A stretch of DNA of 64,000 nt from Methylophaga sp. (GTDB lineage Bacteria > Pseudomonadota > Gammaproteobacteria > Nitrosococcales > Methylophagaceae), in assembly GCA_002733715.2 (NCBI GenBank), contig NVWQ02000024.1:42312-106311 (forward strand), in the 5' to 3' direction. The notes below the pieces were generated by a model, which ran no database searches, was not told the DNA's origin, and saw only the letters and a program-made list of their open reading frames with translations. Numbering within the stretch: position 1 is the stretch's first letter; every line of letters begins with the position of its first letter. Made by a program: the position numbers and the translations under genes. Below are positions 27,486 through 35,952 of this stretch, piece by piece.

Positions 27486-28276
27486 TATTTAATGATGTAT
27501 TCCAAAACAAAGCGGCTACCAAAATAAGCCAATAATAAAAATACAAACCCAATTAATGTCCATTTTATGGCTGATTTACCACGCAAGCCATTACGCCAAC
27601 GCTGCCATAATATTATTGCAAATACACACCATGCAATTAAAGATAATAATGTTTTGTGGGCAAGGTGTTGGGTAAAAATATCATCGATAAAGAAGGCACC
27701 CGCGATAAGGCCAATAGAAAGCAGAACAAAACCGCTGCTAATAAGTTGGAATAAAGTAGTTTCCATTGATTGTAATGGCGGAAGTTTTCGTATTAACCCT
27801 GCAAGATGTCGTTGTTTTAACTGTTGTTCTTGCACAGCCAAAACAATCGCCTGAATAGCGGCTAAAGCAAACAAGCTGTAGGCTGCTAGAGAAAGTAGAA
27901 TATGCCATTCTAAGGCAGGGTTCACTAATGACTTTACTTCTTCATAAGGTAATGATGTTTTAAGAATAAGGCTCAATGCCACAATGGGATAAATAATAAT
28001 CCCCGGTGGCGCATTAGGCGTTTTAGCTCCCCAAATAAGTGCCGCTAACGCCATTAGCCAAGCTACGATTGATAAGGTAGTGAATAAGTTTAAAACCCAA
28101 CCATCACGCATGGTCATAAAGATATCAGCACCATGAAAGATCAGCGCGAGTACAGTCAGAATGCCCACAGGCAGTAGCGATACTGAGGCAGGTTGATCGC
28201 GCTGCACAAAGCGGCGGATCAATAATGCGGTGCAACAGAGATAAAGCAGAAATGCGAGTGAATTGGCAATGGCCAC
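27485..28276 (-). CDS. ypjD: YpjD-like cytochrome c assembly-family membrane protein
   Basis: A 263-residue protein with about eight hydrophobic segments of the CcsA/HemX-like fold. The conserved EWHILLSLAAYSLFALAAIQAIVLA stretch (about 122-146) and later LAHKTLLSLIAWCVFAIILWQRWRNGLRGKSAIKWTLIGF are typical. E. coli YpjD lies next to ffh and yfjD as here. Its exact function is not known; a link with Mg2+/Co2+ handling through CorB has been suggested. Confidence 0.85.
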   Translation of the reverse strand: MAIANSLAFLLYLCCTALLIRRFVQRDQPASVSLLPVGILTVLALIFHGADIFMTMRDGWVLNLFTTLSIVAWLMALAALIWGAKTPNAPPGIIIYPIVALSLILKTSLPYEEVKSLVNPALEWHILLSLAAYSLFALAAIQAIVLAVQEQQLKQRHLAGLIRKLPPLQSMETTLFQLISSGFVLLSIGLIAGAFFIDDIFTQHLAHKTLLSLIAWCVFAIILWQRWRNGLRGKSAIKWTLIGFVFLLLAYFGSRFVLEYIIK

Positions 28277-28361
28277 TACTGCATACTCCCTTTTATAGTT
28301 AATGTTTTATACATAATCTTGAATGATAAACGATGTAATCCTAATTTGGATACTTTTTATT

Positions 28362-28460
28362 CGTCATTCCGGCAGGCTTACCCAGTCAAGCTGAGCACAA
28401 GCTTAGCCGGAATCTGAGTATAAGCAAGACTCTTGCTAACAACATACTGGCGTGACGGGG
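28362..28460. repeat. REP-like palindromic repeat (CGTCATTCC family), copy 2
   Basis: It begins CGTCATTCCGGCAGGCTTA and ends CTGGCGTGACGGG, with the family core AAGCTGAGCACAAGCTTAGC. It lies between the divergent ypjD and ffh genes. The rest of the 28277-28550 gap is AT-rich and must hold both promoters; no clear box was picked out. Confidence 0.75.
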
Positions 28461-28550
28461 GAGTAAAAACTTGCAAATTGATTTCTATTGGATATATATC
28501 AGTTATAATCTCATATATTAACGATAAAGCGTAACAATTTAAGGTGAACC

Positions 28551-29921
28551 ATGTTCGATAGTTTGACAGATAGGCTGGGCAGTACATTACAAAAACTTCG
28601 CGGCCAAGGCCGAATCACCGAAGATAATGTAAAAGATAGTATGCGTGATGTGCGAATGGCATTGCTTGAGGCCGATGTTGCATTGCCCGTTGTACGTGAA
28701 TTTATCAACAATGTAAAAGAGCGCGCAATGGGGAAAGATGTATTGCGTAGCCTCACACCGGGCCAAGCTTTAATTAAAATTGTCCAAGATGAATTGACCG
28801 CAGTAATGGGCGAGGCGAATGAAAGCCTGGATCTGAGTACACAACCGCCAGCCGTTATTTTAATGGCAGGCTTACAAGGTGCGGGTAAAACAACCAGCGT
28901 AGCAAAATTAGCACGTTGGTTAAAAGAACGTGAGAAGAAATCGGTCATGGTCGCCAGTGCTGATATTTATCGCCCAGCGGCGATAGAACAGTTAAAAACA
29001 TTAGCCGCCGAAGTGGATGCGCAGTTCTTCCCTAGTCAAACCGATCAAGATCCGGTTGACATTGCCCGTGCAGCAATAGCACAAGCCAAAGCACAGTTAA
29101 TTGATGTGGTTATTATCGATACCGCCGGTCGCTTACATATCGATGACGATATGATGACCGAAATTAAGAATATTCATGCGGCTATTAATCCAATAGAAAC
29201 CTTATTCACCGTTGATAGTATGACCGGGCAAGATGCGGCGAATACCGCCAAAGCCTTTAATGATGTCTTGCCATTAACCGGTGTGATCTTAACTAAAACC
29301 GATGGTGATGCCCGCGGAGGTGCGGCACTATCTATTCGCCATATCACCGGCAAACCCATCAAGTTTATGGGTGTCGGTGAAAAAACAGATGCCTTAGAAC
29401 CCTTCCATCCTGATCGCCTAGTCTCACGGATATTAGGCATGGGCGATGTATTGTCACTGGTGGAACAAGCGCAACAAAAAATGGACAAAGGCGCGGCTGA
29501 AAAATTAGCCGGCAAGCTCAAAAAAGGTAAAGGTTTTGACCTAGAAGATTTTCGTGACCAGTTACGTCAAATGAGCAATATGGGCGGCATCGGCTCAATG
29601 ATGGATAAAATGCCAGGCATGGCCAACATTCCCGCTGCCGCAAAAGCACAAGTCAATGATAAAGAAACTGGCAAGCTAGAAGCGATTATTAACTCAATGA
29701 CACCCAAAGAACGGAAACGTCCGGATATCATCAAAGGCTCACGCAAAAAGCGCATTGCCGCGGGTTCAGGCACACAAATTCAAGATGTAAACCGCTTATT
29801 AAAGCAATTCAAACAAATGCAAACCATGATGAAAAAAATGAATGCAAAAGGCGGCATGAAGAAGATGATGCGAGCTTTAGGGGGGAAGATGCCGATGGGT
29901 GGTGGTGGAATGCCTTTTTAA
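28551..29921 (+). CDS. ffh: Signal recognition particle protein Ffh
   Basis: A 456-residue SRP54-type GTPase that targets nascent inner-membrane proteins. The N domain precedes G1 GLQGAGKTT (about 107-115), then DTAGRLHIDD, TKTDGDARGGAALS and the GVGEKTDALEPFHPDR segment. The C-terminal M domain is rich in methionine (KQFKQMQTMMKKMNAKGGMKKMMRALGGKMP). An AAGGTGAACC ribosome site precedes the ATG. In most gammaproteobacteria rpsP follows directly; here an acyltransferase gene intervenes. Confidence 0.97.
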   Translation: MFDSLTDRLGSTLQKLRGQGRITEDNVKDSMRDVRMALLEADVALPVVREFINNVKERAMGKDVLRSLTPGQALIKIVQDELTAVMGEANESLDLSTQPPAVILMAGLQGAGKTTSVAKLARWLKEREKKSVMVASADIYRPAAIEQLKTLAAEVDAQFFPSQTDQDPVDIARAAIAQAKAQLIDVVIIDTAGRLHIDDDMMTEIKNIHAAINPIETLFTVDSMTGQDAANTAKAFNDVLPLTGVILTKTDGDARGGAALSIRHITGKPIKFMGVGEKTDALEPFHPDRLVSRILGMGDVLSLVEQAQQKMDKGAAEKLAGKLKKGKGFDLEDFRDQLRQMSNMGGIGSMMDKMPGMANIPAAAKAQVNDKETGKLEAIINSMTPKERKRPDIIKGSRKKRIAAGSGTQIQDVNRLLKQFKQMQTMMKKMNAKGGMKKMMRALGGKMPMGGGGMPF

Positions 29922-29992
29922 AGGGGTGAAATCAATGAGTATGACCACATTGGTTTCGATACATTTGATTTGAGTTCAGATCAAATCATACA

Positions 29993-31081
29993 ATGGCGTT
30001 AAAAGGAATCAATAAGGTTTTGGAAGAAAGTTACTTACATGGCCAGATAAATGCAAAAGGCAACAACTTCGATATTATCAGATTGTTGCTAGCTATGACT
30101 GTGGCTATAGTGCATTTATCTTATCTCTCAAATATATCATTTTTATCAGGAATAGATCTTTTTCTAAATTCTGAAGTTGCTGTGGATTCTTTTTTTGTAA
30201 TAAGTGGATTTTTGATTTTTAGGAGTTTTGAATCATCAAAATCTATAGGAAATTATACAAGAAAAAGGTTAAGAAGAATATTTCCTGGATATATTACAGT
30301 CATTTTATTATGTTCAATATTTCTTTATTTTGCTTCTTCAAGGACAGATTTCTTTGACTATTTCAATTTGGAATTTCTAAAATACATCTTCTTTAATATT
30401 TTGACATTAAATTTTTTTGCTCCTACCTTACCTGGAGTATTTGAGAATAATCAGATACAAGCTGTAAACGGTGCGCTATGGACGATAAAAATAGAAGTCA
30501 TGTTTTATATGGTTGTTCCATTCATATCGTATATGTTTTTAAAATCAAATAGGTTATATGTAATAATTGCTATATATGTAATTGCCATAATGTATTCATA
30601 TGGAATGATTTATTTGAATGTAAAGACAGGTTCCGGACTTTTTCTAACGCTAGAAAGACAATTACCAGGACAATTAGCTTTTTTTATATCAGGTGCAGCA
30701 ACTTATTACTATTATAGTTATTTCTATGAAAATAAAACGGTACTTATAATTTTAGCGGTAACTGTTCTCGTAATTAATAGCTATATTGCGGATATTTACC
30801 TGTTTTATCCTTTTGCATTGGCAATTATAGTAATATTTTTTGCTACGATATTTCGATGTCTAGGAAATTTTGGCAAATATGGTGACTTGTCATTTGGAGT
30901 TTATATTTGGCACTTTCCAATTTTACAATTTTTACTTTCAAATGACTTGTTCACTAATCAGGTGGTCGGACTTGGATTGTTTTTAGTTTGCACTTTTATT
31001 GCATCCTACTTATCATGGCACCTTGTTGAAAAACGTTACCTATATGTTTCTTCTCATTACCTTGTTTCTGAGAAAAAGTAG
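29993..31081 (+). CDS. Acyltransferase 3 family membrane protein, likely acquired
   Basis: A 362-residue membrane protein of the acyltransferase-3 (OafA/NodX-like) family. It has FDIIRLLLAMTVAIVHLSYLS near the start, with the family histidine, then DSFFVISGFLIFRSF and RKRLRRIFPGYITVILL, about ten membrane segments, and FGVYIWHFPILQFLL near the end. Such proteins O-acylate surface glycans. The gene is much more AT-rich than ffh or rpsP and splits that conserved pair, which points to insertion. It lies alone, far from the polysaccharide locus. The start ATG at 29993 lacks a clear ribosome site. Confidence 0.85.
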   Translation: MALKGINKVLEESYLHGQINAKGNNFDIIRLLLAMTVAIVHLSYLSNISFLSGIDLFLNSEVAVDSFFVISGFLIFRSFESSKSIGNYTRKRLRRIFPGYITVILLCSIFLYFASSRTDFFDYFNLEFLKYIFFNILTLNFFAPTLPGVFENNQIQAVNGALWTIKIEVMFYMVVPFISYMFLKSNRLYVIIAIYVIAIMYSYGMIYLNVKTGSGLFLTLERQLPGQLAFFISGAATYYYYSYFYENKTVLIILAVTVLVINSYIADIYLFYPFALAIIVIFFATIFRCLGNFGKYGDLSFGVYIWHFPILQFLLSNDLFTNQVVGLGLFLVCTFIASYLSWHLVEKRYLYVSSHYLVSEKK

Positions 31082-31457
31082 ACTGAAAAATATCTAAGGG
31101 AAGGGTACGTTATGAAACTCTCCAAAATAGACAGTAAAAGAACTAAACTAATATGAATATTAGGGGAGATCGTGAAATCAATCATTTTCACACTGTCATC
31201 AGAAATCAAAGAAATGGACTAACTTGAATATAGAAAAATAAACGATGTTACATCAAAAATCGTTCTAAAGAAGAACGCACCTCAAAAAAAATGTATTTTG
31301 GAGGTAATAAAACCGGATTAAGATAGGGTGTGCATTTAGGAATGCTAGTGAACATTGGCAAGTCTTTAAATACGTAAAGTGAATTTAAACTTCCCAAACA
31401 CTAAATACATGCGTAGAATATATCTGTTTTTCGATCCAGTTTTTTACAGGCAGGAAT
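31082..31457. other. 376-bp AT-rich gap before rpsP, gene debris likely
   Basis: No intact gene is seen. Short frames are broken by stops. One small piece reads GVHLGMLVNIGKSLNT, which resembles the C-terminal LLVNFG segment of GxxExxY-type proteins, but it is too short to assign. The rpsP promoter must lie in the last part. The gap and the acyltransferase together look like an inserted block that has decayed. Confidence 0.4.
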
Positions 31458-31703
31458 ATGGTAACAATTAGATTATCTCGCGGCGGTTCTAAAAAGCGCC
31501 CTTATTACACAGTAGTAGTAGCAGATTCACGTAACAAACGTGATGGTCGTTGCATCGAACGTATTGGTTTTTTCAATCCTTTAGCTCAAGGTAAAGAAGA
31601 AATTTTACGTTTAGATTTAGATCGTGTTGCGTACTGGGTTGGTTTAGGTGCTCAAACTTCTGATCGCGTATCAAAACTTGTTAAGCAAGCTAAAGCCGCT
31701 TAA
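31458..31703 (+). CDS. rpsP: 30S ribosomal protein S16
   Basis: An 81-residue protein with the S16 pattern: [25 protein letters not shown], then [14 protein letters not shown] and the [22 protein letters not shown] end. It starts the conserved rpsP-rimM-trmD-rplS operon. GCAGGAAT precedes the ATG as a ribosome site. Confidence 0.98.
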   Translation: MVTIRLSRGGSKKRPYYTVVVADSRNKRDGRCIERIGFFNPLAQGKEEILRLDLDRVAYWVGLGAQTSDRVSKLVKQAKAA

Positions 31704-31732
31704 TCTGTAAAATTAGTTTTTAAGGTTTCAGT

Positions 31733-32251
31733 ATGATTACTTCCGAGGAATTTATTCCGGTAGGGAAAATATCTGGCGTCTTTGGTGTTAAAGGTTGGAT
31801 GAAGATATTTTCATTCACCGACCCTCGCAAAAATATTTTAAATTATTCACCGTTATATATGTCACAAGGTGGCGAGTGGATAGAAGTGAAAGTAATGACG
31901 GGGCGCGTTCAAGGTAAAGGCATTGTGTTAAGCCTTGAGAATGTAACCGACCCGGATCAAGTTTTACCTTTAATAGGTAATCAACTTGCCATTACTAAGC
32001 AACAATTAAAACCCGCTGGCAATAATGACTTTTATTGGTCTCAATTGATTGGCTTGGCTGTGGTGAATATGCAAGATGAACCACTAGGTATTGTTGATAG
32101 CTTGCACGAAACCGGCGCACACGATGTGTTGCAGGTGACCGACGTAGAACAAAAAACGCAACGGTTGATTCCATTTGTAATGGATGAGATTGTTGATTCA
32201 GTTGATTTGGATAAGAAAATTATCCGTGTTGATTGGGAACTGGATTATTGA
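31733..32251 (+). CDS. rimM: Ribosome maturation factor RimM
   Basis: A 172-residue protein that helps assemble the 30S head. The N-terminal barrel begins PVGKISGVFGVKGWMKIFSFTDP, and the C-terminal PRC barrel has FYWSQLIGLAVVNMQDEPLGIVDSL and RLIPFVMDEIVDSVDLDKKIIRVDW. It lies 29 bases after rpsP. The usual tight join to trmD is broken here by a palindromic element. Confidence 0.97.
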   Translation: MITSEEFIPVGKISGVFGVKGWMKIFSFTDPRKNILNYSPLYMSQGGEWIEVKVMTGRVQGKGIVLSLENVTDPDQVLPLIGNQLAITKQQLKPAGNNDFYWSQLIGLAVVNMQDEPLGIVDSLHETGAHDVLQVTDVEQKTQRLIPFVMDEIVDSVDLDKKIIRVDWELDY

Positions 32252-32258
32252 GGTAAAT

Positions 32259-32401
32259 CGAAACCGCTTAGCGTGTTTAGATTTTTCCTCAGAATAAGGC
32301 ATTTTCGCACGGAAAATGTAAGCATATATAAAATATGTGACCATTTGAGTACGAAAATAACGCAGTTATGGGGTAAAAGATGAATACGCTAAGTGGTTTC
32401 G
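32259..32401. mobile_element. MITE-like palindromic element between rimM and trmD
   Basis: The ends CGAAACCGCTTAGCGT (32259-32274) and ACGCTAAGTGGTTTCG (32386-32401) are 16-bp inverted repeats with one mismatch. The two halves continue to resemble each other inward, and a CATTTTC/GAAAATG stem is present. It starts 7 bases after the rimM stop and ends 1 base before the trmD ATG. Thus its right end occupies the place of the trmD ribosome site, where no good Shine-Dalgarno sequence remains. Confidence 0.75.
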
Positions 32402-32402
32402 A

Positions 32403-33152
32403 ATGAAGCTAGGTATTGTTTCTTTATTTCCTCAAATGTTTGATGCAATAACGAAATATGGTGTAACAGGTCGTGCGGTAACGCAGGGCAAGTTAAGCCT
32501 AGATTATTGGACGCCGCGTGATTTCACGACGGATAAGCATCAAACAGTAGATGATAGACCTTATGGCGGTGGCCCGGGCATGGTGATGAAGGTTGAACCA
32601 TTGCAACAGGCTATTCGCGCTGCAAAGCAGCAGTTAGGCGAGCAAACAAAGGTGGCTTATATGTCACCACAAGGTCGAAAACTCGACCAGCAAGGTTTGC
32701 AAGAATTAGCAGCAAGGGATGCACAGATCTTTGTTGCAGGACGTTATGAAGGCATAGATGAACGCCTGATTAGCGAAGAGATTGATGAGGAATGGTCGAT
32801 TGGTGACTATGTCCTCAGTGGTGGTGAACTTGCCGCAATGACCATAATTGATGGCATGGCAAGGTTATTACCGGGCGTGTTAGGTGATGAAGACTCGGCG
32901 CAACAAGATTCTTTTATGGATGGTTTATTAGACCACCCACACTACACGCGGCCAGAACGATTAGCTGAGCAGTCAGTGCCTAAGGTACTACTGAGTGGTG
33001 ATCATGAGGCGATACGAAAGTGGCGGCTCAAACAAGCTTTGGGAAGAACGTGGTTGAGGCGGTCTGATCTGTTGGAGGCGAAGTCATTGTCCAGCGAACA
33101 GAGTGCATTATTAGAACAATTTATTGCTGAGTATAATACCGGCAAAAAATAG
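32403..33152 (+). CDS. trmD: tRNA (guanine-N1)-methyltransferase
   Basis: A 249-residue protein that methylates G37 of tRNAs. It starts with [24 protein letters not shown] and has the trefoil-knot SAM site ([44 protein letters not shown]). The start is fixed by the conserved N-terminus, although only a weak AAGTGG precedes the ATG because a repeat ends there. Confidence 0.97.
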   Translation: MKLGIVSLFPQMFDAITKYGVTGRAVTQGKLSLDYWTPRDFTTDKHQTVDDRPYGGGPGMVMKVEPLQQAIRAAKQQLGEQTKVAYMSPQGRKLDQQGLQELAARDAQIFVAGRYEGIDERLISEEIDEEWSIGDYVLSGGELAAMTIIDGMARLLPGVLGDEDSAQQDSFMDGLLDHPHYTRPERLAEQSVPKVLLSGDHEAIRKWRLKQALGRTWLRRSDLLEAKSLSSEQSALLEQFIAEYNTGKK

Positions 33153-33173
33153 TAAGAATTTTAGGAGTAGTAC

Positions 33174-33521
33174 ATGAGCAATATTATTGATCAAATTAAC
33201 GCGGAGCAAATGAAACAGGATCTTCCTGCATTTGCACCAGGCGACACAGTTATCGTTAAAGTAAAAATTAAAGAAGGCGACCGTGAACGTGAACAAGCAT
33301 TCGAAGGTGTAGTTATTGCTGTTCGTAACCGTGGTCTACATTCAGCTTTTACAGTACGTAAAATTTCAAACGGTGTGGGTGTTGAACGTGTTTTTCAAAC
33401 TCATAGCCCAGCAATTGCAGGCATTGAAGTTAAACGTCGTGGTGATGTTCGCCGTGCCAAACTTTACTACTTACGTGAATTAACAGGTAAGGCAGCACGT
33501 ATTAAAGAAAAACTAGGCTAA
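33174..33521 (+). CDS. rplS: 50S ribosomal protein L19
   Basis: A 115-residue protein matching L19: [30 protein letters not shown], then [21 protein letters not shown] and [40 protein letters not shown] before the ATG is a strong ribosome site. It ends the operon, followed by a long palindrome and a terminator. Confidence 0.98.
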   Translation: MSNIIDQINAEQMKQDLPAFAPGDTVIVKVKIKEGDREREQAFEGVVIAVRNRGLHSAFTVRKISNGVGVERVFQTHSPAIAGIEVKRRGDVRRAKLYYLRELTGKAARIKEKLG

Positions 33522-33644
33522 AAAACTGCTCAACTCACCGTTTAAATTCATCATTTCTGCGTTCAAAAATGGACACTCACACGTGTGAGTTTACATTTTT
33601 TGCCTTGAACGGATAAATTTTAACGGCAATTTGAACAGTTTTTT
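33522..33644. repeat. Long palindromic element after rplS
   Basis: A 123-base imperfect palindrome that starts directly after the rplS stop. The ends are AAAAACTG and CAGTTTTTT, with CCGTTTAAATT opposite AATTTTAACGG. The centre is a perfect 16-bp palindrome ACTCACACGTGTGAGT (33575-33590). It could form a long RNA stem protecting the operon mRNA, or be an old MITE. It precedes the real terminator. Confidence 0.65.
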
Positions 33645-33676
33645 GGATCTGCTTTGATCCAGCCTGTAAAAATAAG

Positions 33677-33710
33677 AAGGGTACAACTATTTTAGTTGTG
33701 CCCTTTTTTG
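33677..33710 (+). terminator. Rho-independent terminator of the rpsP operon
   Basis: GGGTACAACTA and TAGTTGTGCCC form an 11-bp stem (one G-T pair) with a 3-base loop, followed by TTTTTT. It lies about 155 bases after rplS, beyond the long palindrome. Confidence 0.92.
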
Positions 33711-33757
33711 TGTTATTTTTTTAAAGTACATAAAACCAGTATACTTTTACAAAAGCC

Positions 33758-33840
33758 CGTCATTCCCGCGAAAGCGGGAATCCAACGATAGTGGCTAGTT
33801 CTACTGCTCATGGATCCCCGCGTTCGCGAGGATGACAGAC
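33758..33840. repeat. REP-like repeat, GCGGGAATCC type, copy 3
   Basis: It begins CGTCATTCCCGCGAAAGCGG and ends GCGAGGATGACAG. The middle carries GATAGTGGCTAGTTCTACTG, which recurs inverted at 35283-35362 and partly at 39547-39633. It fills the space between the operon terminator and ogt. Confidence 0.75.
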
Positions 33841-33865
33841 ATGAATTTCTGCAAGTTTATAGAAA

Positions 33866-34339
33866 ATGAGTATAAAGATTATGGAATTTCAAAAATCTTT
33901 TCAAGCACCTTTTGGTCCGATGATGCTTTATACTGATGAAAAGGTGGTGCAGGGAATTGATCTGTTTCCCGCCCCATCGAATATTATTAGCGATTCGTCT
34001 GATATTTTGTGCCAGTTGGAGCAACAATTGAATGATTATTTTTTCGATGAAAATACGAAATGGGCTCTTCCATTAGCTAGAAAAGGTACGGACTTTCAAC
34101 AAAGAGTGTGGCGTTATATGCGAGCTATTCCCGTAGGCGAAACACGTAGTTATGGTGAGGTAGCTAAAGCACTCAATTCTTCCGCCCAAGCAGTGGGCAA
34201 TGCCTGTCGTGCTAATCATTTCCCTATTGTTATCCCTTGCCACCGCATCGTGTCAAAATCTGGCTTAGGTGGCTTTGCAGGCGAAACATCAGGTAATCGA
34301 ATCAACGTCAAACAGTGGCTGTTAGATCATGAGCGTTGA
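33866..34339 (+). CDS. ogt: Methylated-DNA-protein cysteine methyltransferase
   Basis: A 157-residue suicide repair enzyme that takes methyl groups from O6-methylguanine. The active-site motif is IPCHRIV (cysteine about 124), preceded by the DNA-binding helix GETRSYGEVAKALNSSAQAVGNACRAN and followed by GGFAGE. An alternative ATG at 33881 is possible; neither start has a strong ribosome site. It overlaps xerD by 11 bases. Ogt is preferred over Ada since no Ada N-terminal domain is present. Confidence 0.93.
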   Translation: MSIKIMEFQKSFQAPFGPMMLYTDEKVVQGIDLFPAPSNIISDSSDILCQLEQQLNDYFFDENTKWALPLARKGTDFQQRVWRYMRAIPVGETRSYGEVAKALNSSAQAVGNACRANHFPIVIPCHRIVSKSGLGGFAGETSGNRINVKQWLLDHER

Positions 34340-35228
34340 TACCGTGTCGTATCATTTGCAACCCTTCCTTGATTCGTTATGGTTAGAATCAGGTTTAAGC
34401 AAAAATACGGTTGAGGCGTATCAGCGTGATCTTTTAGGCTTTGCCGCTTGGTTGCATAAATCGGATACTGATCTAGTTGCAGCGACACGCGAAGATATCT
34501 TGAAATATCAGGGAAAACGAATGCGAGAAGGCCGAAAAGCTCGTAGCGAGGCACGATTGCTTTCTACATTACGACGTTTTTATCGTTATTTGTGTCGAGA
34601 AGAAATTCGTGATTCTGATCCGACAGCAAAAATTGAATCGCCTCGACTAGGTAAGCCGCTGCCAAGTAGCCTGACAGAAGATGAAGTAGAACGCTTATTG
34701 GAACAACCCGATGTTTATGTGCCATTAGGTTTGCGCGATAGGACAATGCTTGAGGTTTTATATGCAACGGGGTTGAGGGTGTCAGAGTTAGTTTCTTTAA
34801 CATTTGAACAGCTTAATATGCGCCAAGGGCTTATTCGTTGTATCGGTAAAGGCAATAAAGAACGATTGGTACCTTTAGGCGAAATAGCATTGGATTATTT
34901 GCAGCGTTATCTTGTAGAAAGCCGCCCTGCTTTATTAAAAGGAAATGTAAACGAAGATCTATTTCCTACTCAGCGTGGCAAAGCGATGACCCGTCAAGCA
35001 TTTTGGTATTTAATCAAACGCTATGCTAAGCAAGCAGATATTGAGAAAGCGCTATCACCACATACCTTACGTCATGCCTTTGCAACCCATTTGCTAAATC
35101 ATGGGGCTGACTTGCGAGTTGTTCAATTGTTGTTAGGACATTCAGACTTATCTACTACCCAAATTTATACCCATGTTGCAAAAGAAAGACTGAAAAGTTT
35201 GCATGCGCAACATCATCCTCGAGGATAA
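34329..35228 (+). CDS. xerD: Site-specific tyrosine recombinase XerD
   Basis: A 299-residue recombinase that resolves chromosome dimers at dif with XerC. The N-terminal SAM-like domain begins FLDSLWLESGLSKNTVEAYQRDLLGFAAWL. The catalytic set is visible: R in ATGLRVSELV, K in GKGNKERLVPLG, HTLRHAFATHLL, LGHSDLSTTQIYTHV (tyrosine nucleophile). Length and housekeeping context, next to ogt and near dsbC (xerD-dsbC is a common pair), favour XerD over a phage integrase. Confidence 0.93.
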   Translation: MSVDTVSYHLQPFLDSLWLESGLSKNTVEAYQRDLLGFAAWLHKSDTDLVAATREDILKYQGKRMREGRKARSEARLLSTLRRFYRYLCREEIRDSDPTAKIESPRLGKPLPSSLTEDEVERLLEQPDVYVPLGLRDRTMLEVLYATGLRVSELVSLTFEQLNMRQGLIRCIGKGNKERLVPLGEIALDYLQRYLVESRPALLKGNVNEDLFPTQRGKAMTRQAFWYLIKRYAKQADIEKALSPHTLRHAFATHLLNHGADLRVVQLLLGHSDLSTTQIYTHVAKERLKSLHAQHHPRG

Positions 35229-35282
35229 GAGTTACTTCTAAGGACTTTATCTAGGTTACTTTAATTTGCAGATTTCCCGTTT

Positions 35283-35362
35283 CGTCATTCCCATGACGAT
35301 GAGAATCCATGGGCAGTGGAACTAGCCACTATCCTTGGATCCCCGCGTTCGCGAGGATGACG
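35283..35362. repeat. REP-like repeat, copy 4 (inner part inverted)
   Basis: It begins CGTCATTCCCATGACGATG and ends CGCGAGGATGACG. The inner GTGGAACTAGCCACTATCC is the reverse complement of the middle of copy 3, so the arms and core have been rearranged relative to each other. It lies between xerD and yajQ. Confidence 0.7.
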
Positions 35363-35462
35363 TATTTCAATCAAGTTGGGTTAGGCTTTGTACAACTTCA
35401 ATGATAACGGGAATATACGTAACAAAATGCTAAACTATGCGTCAAATTATTAGGAGAGAGCT

Positions 35463-35948
35463 ATGCCGTCGTTTGATATTGTGTCAGAAATAGAAAAACA
35501 TGAATTAACCAACGCTGTCGATCAAGCAAATCGTGAAATTGCTAATCGTTTTGATTTTCGGGGAACTGATGCGAAAGTCGAGCAGTCAGATAAAGTACTT
35601 ATATTACATGGTGAAAGCGATTTTCAGCTAGATCAAATACAAGATATTTTACGGCTAAAACTGGTCAAACGCGGCATAGAAGTAAATTGTTTAGAGGTTA
35701 AAGATTCTGTTGGTAACGGAAAAATGCGTAAGCAAGATATTGTGGTGCGTGAGGGTATTGATTCCGATTTATCCCGCAAAATTGTCAAACTGATTAAAGC
35801 TAGTAAAAGCAAAGTACAGGCTGCAATACAAGGTGATAGTGTACGTGTAACCGGCAAAAAACGAGATGATTTACAAGGTGTAATGGCCTTATTAAAAGGC
35901 AATGATGATATTGATATGCCATTACAATTTAATAATTTTAGAGATTAA
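35463..35948 (+). CDS. yajQ: YajQ family nucleotide-binding protein
   Basis: A 161-residue protein matching YajQ (UPF0234): [40 protein letters not shown], then [29 protein letters not shown] and [23 protein letters not shown]. Some members bind cyclic di-GMP; in E. coli the role is uncertain. TAGGAGAGAG before the ATG is a good ribosome site. It ends 4 bases before the dsbC ATG. Confidence 0.96.
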   Translation: MPSFDIVSEIEKHELTNAVDQANREIANRFDFRGTDAKVEQSDKVLILHGESDFQLDQIQDILRLKLVKRGIEVNCLEVKDSVGNGKMRKQDIVVREGIDSDLSRKIVKLIKASKSKVQAAIQGDSVRVTGKKRDDLQGVMALLKGNDDIDMPLQFNNFRD

Positions 35949-35952
35949 TAAA

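Noticed and set aside
29936..29980. FNR-like box or terminator from the ATTTGAT/ATCAAAT inverted repeat after ffh
   Set aside because: Spacing does not fit TTGATnnnnATCAA and no T-run follows, so neither call can be supported.
31300..31375. GxxExxY-family gene remnant before rpsP
   Set aside because: Only about 12 residues look alike and stops interrupt on both sides; mentioned in the gap entry but not called.
34329..35228. Phage integrase next to tRNA genes or an island
   Set aside because: Length, motifs and the ogt/yajQ/dsbC context fit chromosomal XerD; the tRNAs are over 5 kb away and no phage genes are seen.
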